A stretch of DNA of 64,000 nt from Bacillota bacterium (GTDB taxonomy: Bacteria; Bacillota; Clostridia; Lachnospirales; Lachnospiraceae): the NCBI GenBank assembly GCA_023395555.1, contig JAEWYQ010000079.1, positions 19,386-83,385 on the forward strand, written 5' to 3'. The notes beneath the pieces were generated by a model, which was not told where the DNA came from, searched no databases, and saw only the letters and a program-made list of their open reading frames with translations. Each line of letters begins with the position of its first letter. Positions within the stretch are counted from its first letter, which is position 1. Below are positions 45,256 to 54,603 of the stretch, piece after piece. A program made the translations under genes and the position numbers.

Positions 45256-46218
45256 TTATTTGGAATATGCATCATAGGTCATCTGCTCATAGGTTAAGTC
45301 CGGGCTGCACAGCTCCTTATTGCTTGCCCATGCGACGGCCTTCTCCACATCCTCCCTGGGAGGCAGCTTACTTTCCCGGAAGGGTTCTATGGTGATCTGC
45401 CCTTTCATCTCCGCGGGATAGCCTACGGCTTGAATTACAATATCCTCATAGCTGGAGATATCGGTCTGGTTAAGATAGGCAACGGCCTCATTGTATGCTT
45501 GGTACAGCTTCTTCACAGCCTCGGAATTCTGCTCCAAAAAGCTGGAGGTAAAAGCAGAGACAGCAGGATACAGGCCGATGTCATTGGCACTGCCCAGATA
45601 CACGGCGCCGTCATTCAGCACGATGGAGGCAAAGGGTTCCGGCATAAGGCCGAGATCGATTTTATCGTTGCGGAGCAATTCCACCCGGTCAGGGATGCGG
45701 GGAACGATTTCCTTCACCACAGCATTCGAGGCAAGGGAGTTTTCTGCCAGAATTTGATCCAGTGTATAGTCAATCAGCGTGTTTTCAGAAATGGCAATGC
45801 TTTTCCCGGATATCTGTGCGATGGAGGTAATGCCGGTATTCTTCCCGGCCGCCAGTACATAGTCGCCGTCGGTGATCCCGGTGATTTTTACATCAAAGCC
45901 GGCATTCTGGTAAATGCATACCCCGATATAATCCGTCAATACTCCGTCCAGCTCTTCCGCCATCAGAGCCGCATCCCGGTCCTTGGCGGAGGTGAAGACT
46001 TCCAGCTGCAAATCCAGGTTATACTTCTGAGCCAGCTTCTGCTCGTTCATCATAACATAGGGAATGACATCGTAGGAGGACATCATACCGATGCGAATTA
46101 CGGTGCTTTCCCCGGAAGAATTCTCAGGGGTGGTTTTAGAAGAGGCGTCTGATTTACATCCGGTAAAAAACAGGAATGTCATACAAAAAATAAGCAGTAA
46201 GGATAAAGTCTTTTTCAT
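45256..46218 (-). CDS. ABC substrate-binding lipoprotein (SsuA/NMT1/THI5-like)
   Basis: This is a 320-residue lipoprotein with lipobox ending FFTGC and a type-2 periplasmic fold: VIRIGMMSSYDVIPYVMMNEQKL, ITSIAQISGKSIAISENTLIDYTLDQIL and LGLMPEPFASIVL. This family binds alkanesulfonates, pyrimidine precursors or similar small molecules; it is also structurally related to the MqnA/MqnD fold. It lies 30 bases after ubiA and precedes its ATPase and permease genes, so the importer is part of the quinone-type cluster. Confidence 0.9.
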   Translation of the reverse strand: MKKTLSLLLIFCMTFLFFTGCKSDASSKTTPENSSGESTVIRIGMMSSYDVIPYVMMNEQKLAQKYNLDLQLEVFTSAKDRDAALMAEELDGVLTDYIGVCIYQNAGFDVKITGITDGDYVLAAGKNTGITSIAQISGKSIAISENTLIDYTLDQILAENSLASNAVVKEIVPRIPDRVELLRNDKIDLGLMPEPFASIVLNDGAVYLGSANDIGLYPAVSAFTSSFLEQNSEAVKKLYQAYNEAVAYLNQTDISSYEDIVIQAVGYPAEMKGQITIEPFRESKLPPREDVEKAVAWASNKELCSPDLTYEQMTYDAYSK

Positions 46219-46248
46219 AATAATATCTTCCTTTTGATGGTTTGATTT

Positions 46249-47121
46249 TTATAAAAACAGTGCATCCAGCACACCGCTGATTAACAGGACGATGCTGACC
46301 AGCTGGTTGACGCTGTAGGAGGCGATGTTGACATTGGTCAGATTGGCGGGGGATACCAGCCGGTATTCCACAAGGAATAAAACAATGATGGCTGCCAGTC
46401 CGAGGAAATAGATACTACCCAGCTGCGGAGCCAGAAATCCGATTATCACAAGACAGATTACAGTAATCACGTGAAAGAGCAGGGAAATCCACAGGGCGTT
46501 CTTTACTCCGAATTTTACAGGAATCGAATGAAGTCCGTTGGCTTTGTCAAATTCATAATCCTGGGAACCATAGATAATATCAAAACCGGCAACCCACAGG
46601 GTGTTGGCGGCTCCCATAAACAGCGGGATCAGGCTCAGCTTACCGGTGACGGCAAGCCAGGCACCCACCGGGGCACAGGCACAGGTGACACCCAGAACCA
46701 GATGGCAGAGGTAGGTAAACCGCTTGCAATAAGAGTAAATAATCAGTAAAAACAGTGCGACAGGAGAGAGAAGAAAGCATACCAGATTTAACTTCCAGGC
46801 TCCGATCAGCATAACCAGGAAGCAAAGGGAGGTGAAGAGAACCACCTCGTTTTTCTTGATCTCCCCTTGGGGAAGCTGCCGGTCGGCGGTTCTGGGATTC
46901 CTGGCATCGATTTCCGCGTCAATGACCCGGTTGATGGCATTAGCCCCGGTCCGGGCGCCGAGAAAGCATACCAGAATCCAGAACAGGGTCTGCAGCCTGG
47001 GGAGGCCGTCTGCTGCAAGAAGCATGGCTACCAGGGCGAAGCTGAGGGAGAATATGGTATGGGAGAACATCACCAGCTTACCGTAAGCCTTAATTTTTAG
47101 CAGGATTTTCTTCAAAACCAT
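46249..47121 (-). CDS. UbiA family prenyltransferase (MqnP-like)
   Basis: This is a 290-residue integral-membrane aromatic prenyltransferase. The two Asp-rich motifs are NRVIDAEIDARNPRTADRQLP and YGSQDYEFDKANGLHSIP. It matches the UbiA-like group often annotated 4-hydroxybenzoate polyprenyltransferase and linked in other genomes to late menaquinone steps. AAGGTGGAT before the ATG supports the start at 47121, which overlaps ubiD by 32 bases. Confidence 0.92.
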   Translation of the reverse strand: MVLKKILLKIKAYGKLVMFSHTIFSLSFALVAMLLAADGLPRLQTLFWILVCFLGARTGANAINRVIDAEIDARNPRTADRQLPQGEIKKNEVVLFTSLCFLVMLIGAWKLNLVCFLLSPVALFLLIIYSYCKRFTYLCHLVLGVTCACAPVGAWLAVTGKLSLIPLFMGAANTLWVAGFDIIYGSQDYEFDKANGLHSIPVKFGVKNALWISLLFHVITVICLVIIGFLAPQLGSIYFLGLAAIIVLFLVEYRLVSPANLTNVNIASYSVNQLVSIVLLISGVLDALFL

Positions 47122-48847
47122 AATGTATCCACCTTTCCTCTACCAACTGCTTTATTTCCGGTGACATTTTAATGTCATCCGGCCAGGGCCTGGTCAGACC
47201 TTCTTCTTTCCATTTCTTTGTAGCGTCGATGCCCAGCTTACTATCCAGTATGACAAGGTCCCGCTTGGCATCGATATTGTTAAATACCTTCCACATCACG
47301 GTGGACAGGTTCTTTGGCGATACGTCCGCATCTACTGCAATTACAAATTTGTCACGGCACTGCTCCATGTATTCCGCTAGGGCTTTCCTGGCTTGTCCGG
47401 GGAATTCCTTTTGGATGGTCAGGATATGGTAAGAGGGAGAGGGCTGGGAGCTGTTCCCTGCCCCAATCTTCGGCATCTCTTCCCTGCCAGCCTGCCGCAT
47501 ATTCCTTCCAGTTGCATCAATGCCGAGGCGGTTGCCGTAGAGGGCTTGATTCGAGGAATGATCCAAAGCATCCAGGGGGCCTTCTGAGATAATCAGATCC
47601 CGGTTCACATCCGTATTCCCCAAAACGGCATCCCGCACCTGGGCCAGATCCTGCACATCCACAGAATGATCCACAACAATAATCATTTTTGTGTACATCA
47701 TCTGCCCCATTCCCCATACACTGTTCATAACCTTGCCGGCGGCGCCGGGATAGGCAGCTTTAATGGATAAAATGGCGCAATTATGAAAGACTCCCTCCAG
47801 AGGCAGGTTGATATCCACCAGCTCCGGGATCATCATCCGCAGCATGGGAAGGAAAATCCGCTCCGTAGCCTTTGCCATATAGCAGTCCTCCATAGGGGGC
47901 TTTCCTACCACCGTAGCCGGATAGATTGCATTCCTCCGGTGGGTGATGCAGGTGACATGGAAGCGGGGATAGTAATCCGCAAGAGAATAATAGCCGGTAT
48001 GGTCGCCAAAGGGACCCTCCAGAACGAGCTCTTCCGTCGGGTCCACATATCCCTCCAGAACAAATTCCGCATTGGCAGGGACATAGATATCATTGGTAAT
48101 GCATTTTACCAGCTTCACTCTGGAGCGGCGGAGCCAGCCCGCCAGCATCATTTCATCCAGCATGGAGGGCAGGGGGGCAGTGGCAGCATAGGTAATAGCA
48201 GGGTCACAGCCAAGAGCTACAGAGACAGGCATCCGCTGCCCGCTCCTCTTATAGCTCTGAAAGATCTCGGAACCGTCCTTATGCTTGTGCCAGTGCATAC
48301 CCGTGCTGGTTTTATCCAGCACCTGCAGCCGGTACATGCCTACATTCTGCCGTTTGGAATGAAGCTCCTTGGTAAAGACCAGAGGCAGGGTCATGAATCT
48401 GCCCGCATCCCCAGGCCAGCATTTTAATACGGGAAGAGTACCCAGGTCCACCTCCCGCTCTATAACCTCTTGACACCTGCCCCGCCTCCGGGATCTGGCA
48501 GGCAGGGCATGGAGAAGTCTCAGCAGGCGGGGAATGCTGTGAAACAGCCTTTTCACCGACAGGTAATTACCCGGATCCAGATACTGCGCAATCAGCTCCC
48601 CCAGCTCATCCAGCTCACGGACACCCAGGCCCAGACTCATTCTGCGGTAGCTTCCCATGGCATTGATCAATAGAGGATAGGCGGAGCCTTCTACCTGTTC
48701 AAATAGTAAGGCAGGTCCATGGGCCTTGGATATCCGGTCTGCAATCTCTGTGATTTCCAGATCAGAGGACACCGGAACAGGAATTCTCTTCAATTCCTGA
48801 AGGTTCTCTAATTGCTTTATAAATGTATGCAAATCCTTATATGACAT
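47090..48847 (-). CDS. ubiD: UbiD family prFMN-dependent decarboxylase
   Basis: This is an approximately 585-residue decarboxylase. Characteristic segments are YRLQVLDKTSTGMHWHKHKDG, YVDPTEELVLEGPFGDHTGYYS with the active-site glutamate, and NTDVNRDLIISEGPLDALDHSS. It needs prenylated FMN, made by the ubiX product at the end of the cluster. The ATG at 48847 is preferred over an upstream frame extension. It begins only four bases after the GH3 stop codon, so the two genes are likely one operon. Its substrate is probably a prenylated aromatic acid from the adjacent UbiA enzyme. Confidence 0.93.
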   Translation of the reverse strand: MSYKDLHTFIKQLENLQELKRIPVPVSSDLEITEIADRISKAHGPALLFEQVEGSAYPLLINAMGSYRRMSLGLGVRELDELGELIAQYLDPGNYLSVKRLFHSIPRLLRLLHALPARSRRRGRCQEVIEREVDLGTLPVLKCWPGDAGRFMTLPLVFTKELHSKRQNVGMYRLQVLDKTSTGMHWHKHKDGSEIFQSYKRSGQRMPVSVALGCDPAITYAATAPLPSMLDEMMLAGWLRRSRVKLVKCITNDIYVPANAEFVLEGYVDPTEELVLEGPFGDHTGYYSLADYYPRFHVTCITHRRNAIYPATVVGKPPMEDCYMAKATERIFLPMLRMMIPELVDINLPLEGVFHNCAILSIKAAYPGAAGKVMNSVWGMGQMMYTKMIIVVDHSVDVQDLAQVRDAVLGNTDVNRDLIISEGPLDALDHSSNQALYGNRLGIDATGRNMRQAGREEMPKIGAGNSSQPSPSYHILTIQKEFPGQARKALAEYMEQCRDKFVIAVDADVSPKNLSTVMWKVFNNIDAKRDLVILDSKLGIDATKKWKEEGLTRPWPDDIKMSPEIKQLVEERWIHYGFEENPAKN

Positions 48848-48851
48848 AATT

Positions 48852-51683
48852 CTATTCTTCCTCCGGTATAGCCATCCTGCTTCGAAAAGCCTCTTCATCA
48901 AAAGGAGCTCTCATGGAGATGCGGATCTCTTCTATCTCCATTCCGCCCTGGGCAAAATAAAGCTGAAGATAGGTGTTCTGCTTGAACATCAGTCCCAAAT
49001 CCCGTGTCTCCTCCACCCATCTGCCGCCGGTTCCGTTGATGGTAATCGTGGAAAGAACCCTGTTGTTCAGGAAGAGGGTCACAGGTATCTGTGCCAGTTC
49101 ACCGGCATTGCATTTCATTTTCAAGGTGATATCATAATAACCCCGGTCCGCAAAGGACAGGGCAAACATGGAGGAAGCTCCCTTATCCGTCTTCAGGCCG
49201 GATAAATCCAGGCTGAGGCTCTTGTCCACAAACTGATAGGGCAGATCAAAGGAAATATGATCCTCAAGCTGGGCCTTTTCTGAGGCGGCCTTCTCGTCCT
49301 CGCCCATCCGTCCCAGGAAACGGTCCATGACGGGAAGACTCATCAGTATATTGCAGATATTAGCGGCATTCCGGGCCAGCTCACCACGGCTGATAATACC
49401 TTTTCTCAGGCCTTCCTCCGTCAGATCGCCGGCAGAATTGGACTGAGCGTCGGCAACCACCATGTATACATCATTCTGGGCCCGCACCATATAGTGGGTG
49501 TTGGCTGCCGATGCGGTTTTCTCACCGTCCTCATTCATAGTGGCCCACCAGTCCGTCATGACAAGTCCTTTAAAGCCCCATTCCCGCCTTAAAACCGTAG
49601 TCAGCAGGTCATAATTTCCCGCGGTCCAGATTCCGTTCAGGGAACCGTAGGCCGACATAATAGACCGGGCATTTCCTTCCTTCACTATGATTTCAAAGCC
49701 CTTGAGATAGATCTCACGCAGCGCCCGTTCGGAAACAACGCTGTCGCTGGTGTGTCTGCCCAGCTCCTGGTTGTTGGCTGCAAAATGCTTTGCCGTTCCG
49801 GTTACCCCGTACTGATGCATGCCAAGAAGACAGGCGGCGCCCATCTTACCGGTCAGGAGAGGATCTTCGGAGAAATATTCAAAATTACGGCCGTTTAAAG
49901 GATTTCGGTGAATGTTCATCCCTGGCCCAAGTAAAGTATCAATGCGGTTCTTCCTTAATTCAAGACCCTCCATGATATATAACTCCTTCACCAGCTCTGT
50001 GTTGAAGGAAGAGGCCAGGCAGGTGCCGTTTGGCATACTGAAGCCATAGGAGCCGCAGTCCATGCGAATTCCGGAGGGGCCGTCGGCACAGCAGCCCACG
50101 GGAATGCCGTAATGAAGGAGACGGTCTGTTACACCTCCAAAGGCCCCGGCTGTACCGGGAGTTACCTTGGGGGAGCACATGCCTTCACCCCTGGTCATAT
50201 GGATGAAATCTTCATCGGAAAGCTGTGCAAGAAAGGCGTCCATAGAAACCTTTCCGTCATATACATCTCCAAGCCGGTATCCCATATCTCCGGTGTGGGG
50301 AAGCTCCTGGGGACGGCCATCGCTGATGCGGGCTTGCAGATTGACAGAACGCAGGGGTGTTTCTTCTTCCCCAAGCTCCAGCCTTCCATTCTGATCTACC
50401 GCACGAAATCTTCGGAAGGATCTCACCGGAGCCAGGGCTTCTTCCAGCTGTTCTGTGACAAAAAGGCTTTCTATAACCAGGGTTCCTGCCTGAACCGCTG
50501 TTCTGACATCCGCTCCGGCATAGAATACATAGTTGCCGGCTTCCAATACATAGCAGGATTTGCGGCCGGTGATGCCGCTGTCATCATAGGAAGCCAGATT
50601 CCTCACAGGAATGGTCAAGGTTAGAACCTCACTCTCACCGGGCATCAATTCGGAGGTTTTGGCGAAGGCCTTCAGCTCACGGGCAGGCTTTCCCAGCCTT
50701 CCCTGGGGTGCACCGACGTAGATCTGGACCACTTCTTTTCCTTTGACACTGCCGGTATTCCGGACCCTAACTAGAATTTCAACGGACTCATTGGTAATAT
50801 CAGCGATGTCCGGTGCATGAAATGCGGCTGTCTCCATCTGGAAGGCAGTGTAGGAAAGGCCGAAGCCAAAGGGATACATCACTTTATCCCGTGCAAAGGT
50901 TTCAAAAAAACGGTAGCCCACATAAATATCTTCGGTATACACATTGCGGACCTTGCTTCCGAAGTTGGCGGTGGAGGGATAATCAGTGATATCAAAGGCA
51001 ATGGTATCAGTAAGCTTGCCGCAGGGGGTTACCTTTCCGGTCAATACATCAGCGACGGCATTACCGCCCTCCTGCCCGCCATGCCATACATAGAGAACGG
51101 CGGAGGGCTGATAGACGCCCATCCATTTCATATCGATAATATTACCGGTGTTGAGAACAACCGCAACCCGCTTAAAATGGCGGCAAACCTTCTGAAGCAT
51201 GTCTTCTTCCGGATCGCTGAGAAGATAGCTTCCCTTTTCGGCCATATTATCCCGATCCTCTCCGGCGGTGCGTCCGATGATCACCAGCGCAAGGTCGGAG
51301 CGTGCGGCAGCTTCCGATACCAGGCTGTCGCTTAGGGGCATTTCCTCCTGGGACCATGGCTCCCCGGCCCAGCCGGCTCCTGTCTGGAAGGGATGCTCCT
51401 TCGTCCAGGCTTCGTATACGGACAGCAGCTCCTGATCCAGAGTAATATCCGGATGTGATTTCAAGGCGTCCAGAATACCCACCACATATCTGGTATTTAC
51501 CAGACCGCCGGAGCCGGTGCCGCTTTTATAATAATCGAGTTGAATTCTGCCAAAGACCGACACGGCTTCACCCTTGCGAATGGGCAGAGCCTGTCCCTCA
51601 TTTTTCAGCAATACTGCGCCTTCTGCGGCCGCCTGCCTGGAAATGCGGGCAAACCGGTCCCAATCCATCGTAAATTTATTCAT
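48852..51683 (-). CDS. GH3 beta-glycosidase, domain-permuted
   Basis: This is a 943-residue cytosolic glycosidase with no signal peptide. The order is permuted: the GH3 C-terminal alpha/beta domain (about 10-295) and a fibronectin-like domain (about 305-390) come first. The catalytic TIM barrel follows (about 470-770) with GPGMNIHRNPLNGRNFEYFSEDP, KHFAANNQE and nucleophile aspartate in GLVMTDWW. A carbohydrate-binding-like domain ends the protein. This arrangement is known in some ruminal beta-glucosidases. It is the first gene of the ubiD-ubiA-importer operon, so it may release an aromatic aglycone from a glycoside. Confidence 0.9.
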   Translation of the reverse strand: MNKFTMDWDRFARISRQAAAEGAVLLKNEGQALPIRKGEAVSVFGRIQLDYYKSGTGSGGLVNTRYVVGILDALKSHPDITLDQELLSVYEAWTKEHPFQTGAGWAGEPWSQEEMPLSDSLVSEAAARSDLALVIIGRTAGEDRDNMAEKGSYLLSDPEEDMLQKVCRHFKRVAVVLNTGNIIDMKWMGVYQPSAVLYVWHGGQEGGNAVADVLTGKVTPCGKLTDTIAFDITDYPSTANFGSKVRNVYTEDIYVGYRFFETFARDKVMYPFGFGLSYTAFQMETAAFHAPDIADITNESVEILVRVRNTGSVKGKEVVQIYVGAPQGRLGKPARELKAFAKTSELMPGESEVLTLTIPVRNLASYDDSGITGRKSCYVLEAGNYVFYAGADVRTAVQAGTLVIESLFVTEQLEEALAPVRSFRRFRAVDQNGRLELGEEETPLRSVNLQARISDGRPQELPHTGDMGYRLGDVYDGKVSMDAFLAQLSDEDFIHMTRGEGMCSPKVTPGTAGAFGGVTDRLLHYGIPVGCCADGPSGIRMDCGSYGFSMPNGTCLASSFNTELVKELYIMEGLELRKNRIDTLLGPGMNIHRNPLNGRNFEYFSEDPLLTGKMGAACLLGMHQYGVTGTAKHFAANNQELGRHTSDSVVSERALREIYLKGFEIIVKEGNARSIMSAYGSLNGIWTAGNYDLLTTVLRREWGFKGLVMTDWWATMNEDGEKTASAANTHYMVRAQNDVYMVVADAQSNSAGDLTEEGLRKGIISRGELARNAANICNILMSLPVMDRFLGRMGEDEKAASEKAQLEDHISFDLPYQFVDKSLSLDLSGLKTDKGASSMFALSFADRGYYDITLKMKCNAGELAQIPVTLFLNNRVLSTITINGTGGRWVEETRDLGLMFKQNTYLQLYFAQGGMEIEEIRISMRAPFDEEAFRSRMAIPEEE

Positions 51684-51843
51684 GCTAGTAAACCTCCGTC
51701 AAAAATAATCGAACTTTAACATTACTACAATACTATAATATGGGAAGAAAAGCTATCATTTTTTGGACGGAAGGACGGGATTTAGACTTTCTCATTGTTT
51801 TTTCGAAGGCGGCTTATGATAAGAATGGCAGGGATAATCATAA

Positions 51844-52242
51844 TCAGGCAAATAACTGAGAAAAGAGCGCTGTTTCTTCCTTCAAGAAAAACAGGCTGCC
51901 AACAATAATTATAATTCCATGTGCAATTAATACAATTCCTCCGGTCCGCTGATTATGAAACCATGCCTTTTCATCATTTATGCTGCCTGGAAGTCTTACA
52001 CCGCTTATTTGATTCGTTTTCGCTTTTAGAAGAAAATTACCTGTGATGATGTCTAAAAAGCAGCCAAGACCTATTGTTATAACAGGGAACAGAAGGTTCT
52101 CGTATTTACTTCCCCATCTTGTTATATTTCCGGCAGCATTATAATGTGCAGGGATTTTGTCCGGCAAAAAGGGGAGGGATAACAGCACCATTAATAATGG
52201 CAAGAACATGAATATATAAAAGATACGGTATTTATTTTTCAT
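51844..52242 (-). CDS. DUF1648 membrane protein
   Basis: This is a 132-residue protein with DUF1648 features (LPFLPDKIPAHYNAAGNITRWGSKYENLLFP) and three to four helices, ending with VGSLFFLKEE. Related proteins accompany SdpI-like immunity or GntR/TetR regulators, but no such partner is here. AAAGGAGGGG precedes the ATG. Confidence 0.85.
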   Translation of the reverse strand: MKNKYRIFYIFMFLPLLMVLLSLPFLPDKIPAHYNAAGNITRWGSKYENLLFPVITIGLGCFLDIITGNFLLKAKTNQISGVRLPGSINDEKAWFHNQRTGGIVLIAHGIIIIVGSLFFLKEETALFSQLFA

Positions 52243-52527
52243 TGGAAGCCCCTCCTTTAAACGGAATAAGCCAAACCATCACTTCTTCAAAAATAGTTGT
52301 ATTTAGTTGCCCAAGAGGGGATTTTCTGGCATTGCAGCACATCGTGGAACGCTTTGGCATCACCATGATGATAAAACGATTATAATAGTATCCGGCATAT
52401 CAATTTCCAATATTATTTGTTATAATTAGGTGATTAAAATATATAAGGGTCCTATCATAATTGCCGCAGACATAATAAGCAGCGCAGCTATGGGTAACCC
52501 TCCGAAGGATTAAGGAGGATCAAATAT
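52243..52527. other. Upstream region of the GNAT fragment
   Basis: AT-rich spacer with a TATAAT near 52422 and GGGTCC-type leader ending in AAGGAGG before 52528. No further open frame is evident. Confidence 0.3.
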
Positions 52528-52752
52528 ATGCCCTTGCAAATCAGGCCACTGTGTATGGATGACCTGGATACTATTGTTGAAATCGCTTTGGAAAACTTTC
52601 ATCTGGAACGGCAATCCTGCAATGCTTTACCCGGCAGTCCCGATATGGATTATATCCGCCGTCAGCTACATACAATCATTGAAACGGGAACCGGCAGAAT
52701 AGCGACAGAAGAGGGACGGATAACCGGCTTTTTAGCTATTCTTACACGATGA
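52528..52752 (+). pseudogene. N-terminal fragment of a GNAT acetyltransferase
   Basis: This 74-codon frame begins MPLQIRPLCMDDLDTIVEIALENF and contains the first half of a GNAT domain ending GRITGFLAIL, then stops. The acetyl-CoA-binding motif is missing and no continuation is seen in the other frames to 52806. The AAGGAGG ribosome site is strong. It is probably a truncated gene. Confidence 0.7.
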
Positions 52753-52833
52753 CAAGAAAAATTGATGCGGATATGTTGGGGAAAATCCAGCGTATTTAGG
52801 TGGTAAATGAGGAACATAACAGAAAGGGATACG

Positions 52834-53676
52834 ATGAGAACGGAACGTTTGTTAATAAGAAGGTTTTTGCCGGATGACTGGCAGGATTTATATGAATATT
52901 TGTCCCAGGAAGAGGTCGTAAAATACGAGCCGTATGAAGTGTTTACAGAAGAGCAGTCCCGGCAGGAAGCAATCCGCCGTTCCGAGAGACCGGATTTCTG
53001 GGCAGTGTGCTTACAGGATACAGGCAAATTAATCGGCAATGTTTATTTGGCAAAGCAGGAGTTCGGCACATGGGAATTAGGCTATGTATTTAATAAGAAC
53101 TACCAGGGGAATGGTTATGCAGCGGAAGCCGCAAAAGCTTTGATCGGAGATGTGTTTGAAAACCATAACGCCCGCCGGGTTGTTGCAATGTGCAATCCCC
53201 TCAATATGGCATCCTGGAAGCTTCTTGAGCGCTTGGGATTACGCAGGGAAGGACATCTGATTAAGAATATCTGGTTTTTTAAAGATGAAAAGGATAATCC
53301 GATATGGCAGGATACCTATGAGTATGCCGTTTTAAAAGAGGAATGGCAGAGGCGGAGAGTTGGACAGGATAAAGCAACAGAAGCGAATGAGAATATATGT
53401 GTTCTGCTGCAAAATTTAGATAAGCTGCATACAACAGAGCTGGGAGCAGAGCGAATCAAAAGAAATCTTGACTTAAACTCGGATGATGTAGTGAAACTTT
53501 GCCGTAATAAAATAGAGGAAGCATCTGCTGTTATTAGCAGAAAGGGAAAGAACTGGTACATAGAGATAGATGGATGTAAGATCACAGTAAACGCATACAG
53601 TTACACCATCATTACAGCTCATCGGAATGCGGTGTCAGGCACCAGATCCCTGCTCAAGCGCCGACTGGCGGATTGA
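52834..53676 (+). CDS. Fusion of GNAT acetyltransferase and DUF3781 domain
   Basis: Residues about 1-170 form a RimJ/RimL-type N-acetyltransferase (MRTERLLIRRFLPDDW, GNVYLAKQEFGTWELGYVFNKNYQGNGYAAEA, NMASWKLLERLGLRREG). After a short linker comes DUF3781 (LDKLHTTELGAERIKRNL, RKGKNWYIEIDGCKITVNAYSYTIITAH). These are normally separate proteins. The last 16 residues, NAVSGTRSLLKRRLAD, are encoded by a GGTGTCAGGCACC repeat and its flank. An ATG at 52807 is an alternative start. Confidence 0.85.
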   Translation: MRTERLLIRRFLPDDWQDLYEYLSQEEVVKYEPYEVFTEEQSRQEAIRRSERPDFWAVCLQDTGKLIGNVYLAKQEFGTWELGYVFNKNYQGNGYAAEAAKALIGDVFENHNARRVVAMCNPLNMASWKLLERLGLRREGHLIKNIWFFKDEKDNPIWQDTYEYAVLKEEWQRRRVGQDKATEANENICVLLQNLDKLHTTELGAERIKRNLDLNSDDVVKLCRNKIEEASAVISRKGKNWYIEIDGCKITVNAYSYTIITAHRNAVSGTRSLLKRRLAD

Positions 53677-53724
53677 TCTCCGCCAGTCAGCAGCACGGTG
53701 CCACAGCGGCACCGTGTCAGGCAC
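53631..53724. repeat. GGTGTCAGGCACC repeat cluster with hairpins
   Basis: GGTGTCAGGCACC at 53631-53643 and GTGTCAGGCAC at 53714-53724 bracket two hairpins: GACTGGCGGA/TCCGCCAGTC (53663-53688) and CACGGTGCC/GGCACCGTG (53694-53716). These are inverted copies of the repeat at 43525. The cluster covers the 3' end of the fusion gene and may also act as a terminator. Confidence 0.75.
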
Positions 53725-53744
53725 GTGGGTTTTACTTGGCTTTA

Positions 53745-54590
53745 TCAGTTAAGCAGCTTTCCGTAATCGGCAAGTATGGATTCAAACCGAACTCCCATGC
53801 GAGGGCCTGTGCCGTCAGCCGCTGTCAGCCGGATCGCCTCACAAGTGTAATCAACAGCGATTCTTGCCGCATCGGACAGACCTCGTCCGCGCAACAGCGC
53901 ACCCAGCAGGAAGGAGCCGAACACATCTCCGGTTCCGTGATACATACCCTCGATACGTTTATTCATAATGTAATCAATCTGTCCGGTTTTCGCATCATAG
54001 CAAGCGGCGCCCAGATCATCGTCCCCGAAATATACACCGGTCAGCACCACCTGCTTCGCTCCCAGTCCGGCCAATGCACAGAGAAGATCCTTCACCTCTT
54101 CCTTTGTCATAGGGCCGTCCTTGTATTCCCGCCCTAACATAAAAGCAGCTTCCGTGCGGTTCGGGATAATGACGTCGGCATGCCCGCAGAGCTTTGCCAT
54201 GCCCTTCACATGGTCTAAGGTAAAGAGGCTGTACAGCTTGCCGTGATCCGCCATGACCGGATCAACCATAATCAGGGTTTCCGGTGTCCGGAACATCTCG
54301 AAAATATCCCTCACTATATCGATCTGGTCGAGAGAGCCAAGATAGCCGCTGTAGAAGGAATCAAACTTAATGTTCTCCTTTTTCCAGTGTTCTGCAATCG
54401 GCCGCATATCATCGGTCAGATCACGGAAGGTAAAGCCTTCAAAGCCGCCCGTATGTGTGGATAAAACCGCCGTGGGCATAGCCGAGCACTCCACCCCTGC
54501 GGCAGAAATGATGGGCAAAGCTACTGTGAGGGAGCATTTGCCTACTCCCGAGATATCGTGTATCGCTGCGACTCTTTTTAAATGTGCCAT
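53745..54590 (-). CDS. pdxY: Pyridoxal/pyridoxamine kinase
   Basis: This is an approximately 281-residue ribokinase-fold kinase phosphorylating pyridoxal or pyridoxamine for PLP salvage. Motifs are AIHDISGVGKCSLTVALPI, GYLGSLDQ, DPVMADHGKLY and GTGDVFGSFLLG with the catalytic aspartate. The start at 54590 is chosen because AAGGAG lies nine bases before it and abuts the earlier ATG. It follows larE by 13 bases. Confidence 0.92.
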   Translation of the reverse strand: MAHLKRVAAIHDISGVGKCSLTVALPIISAAGVECSAMPTAVLSTHTGGFEGFTFRDLTDDMRPIAEHWKKENIKFDSFYSGYLGSLDQIDIVRDIFEMFRTPETLIMVDPVMADHGKLYSLFTLDHVKGMAKLCGHADVIIPNRTEAAFMLGREYKDGPMTKEEVKDLLCALAGLGAKQVVLTGVYFGDDDLGAACYDAKTGQIDYIMNKRIEGMYHGTGDVFGSFLLGALLRGRGLSDAARIAVDYTCEAIRLTAADGTGPRMGVRFESILADYGKLLN

Positions 54591-54603
54591 GTTCTGCATC
54601 TCC

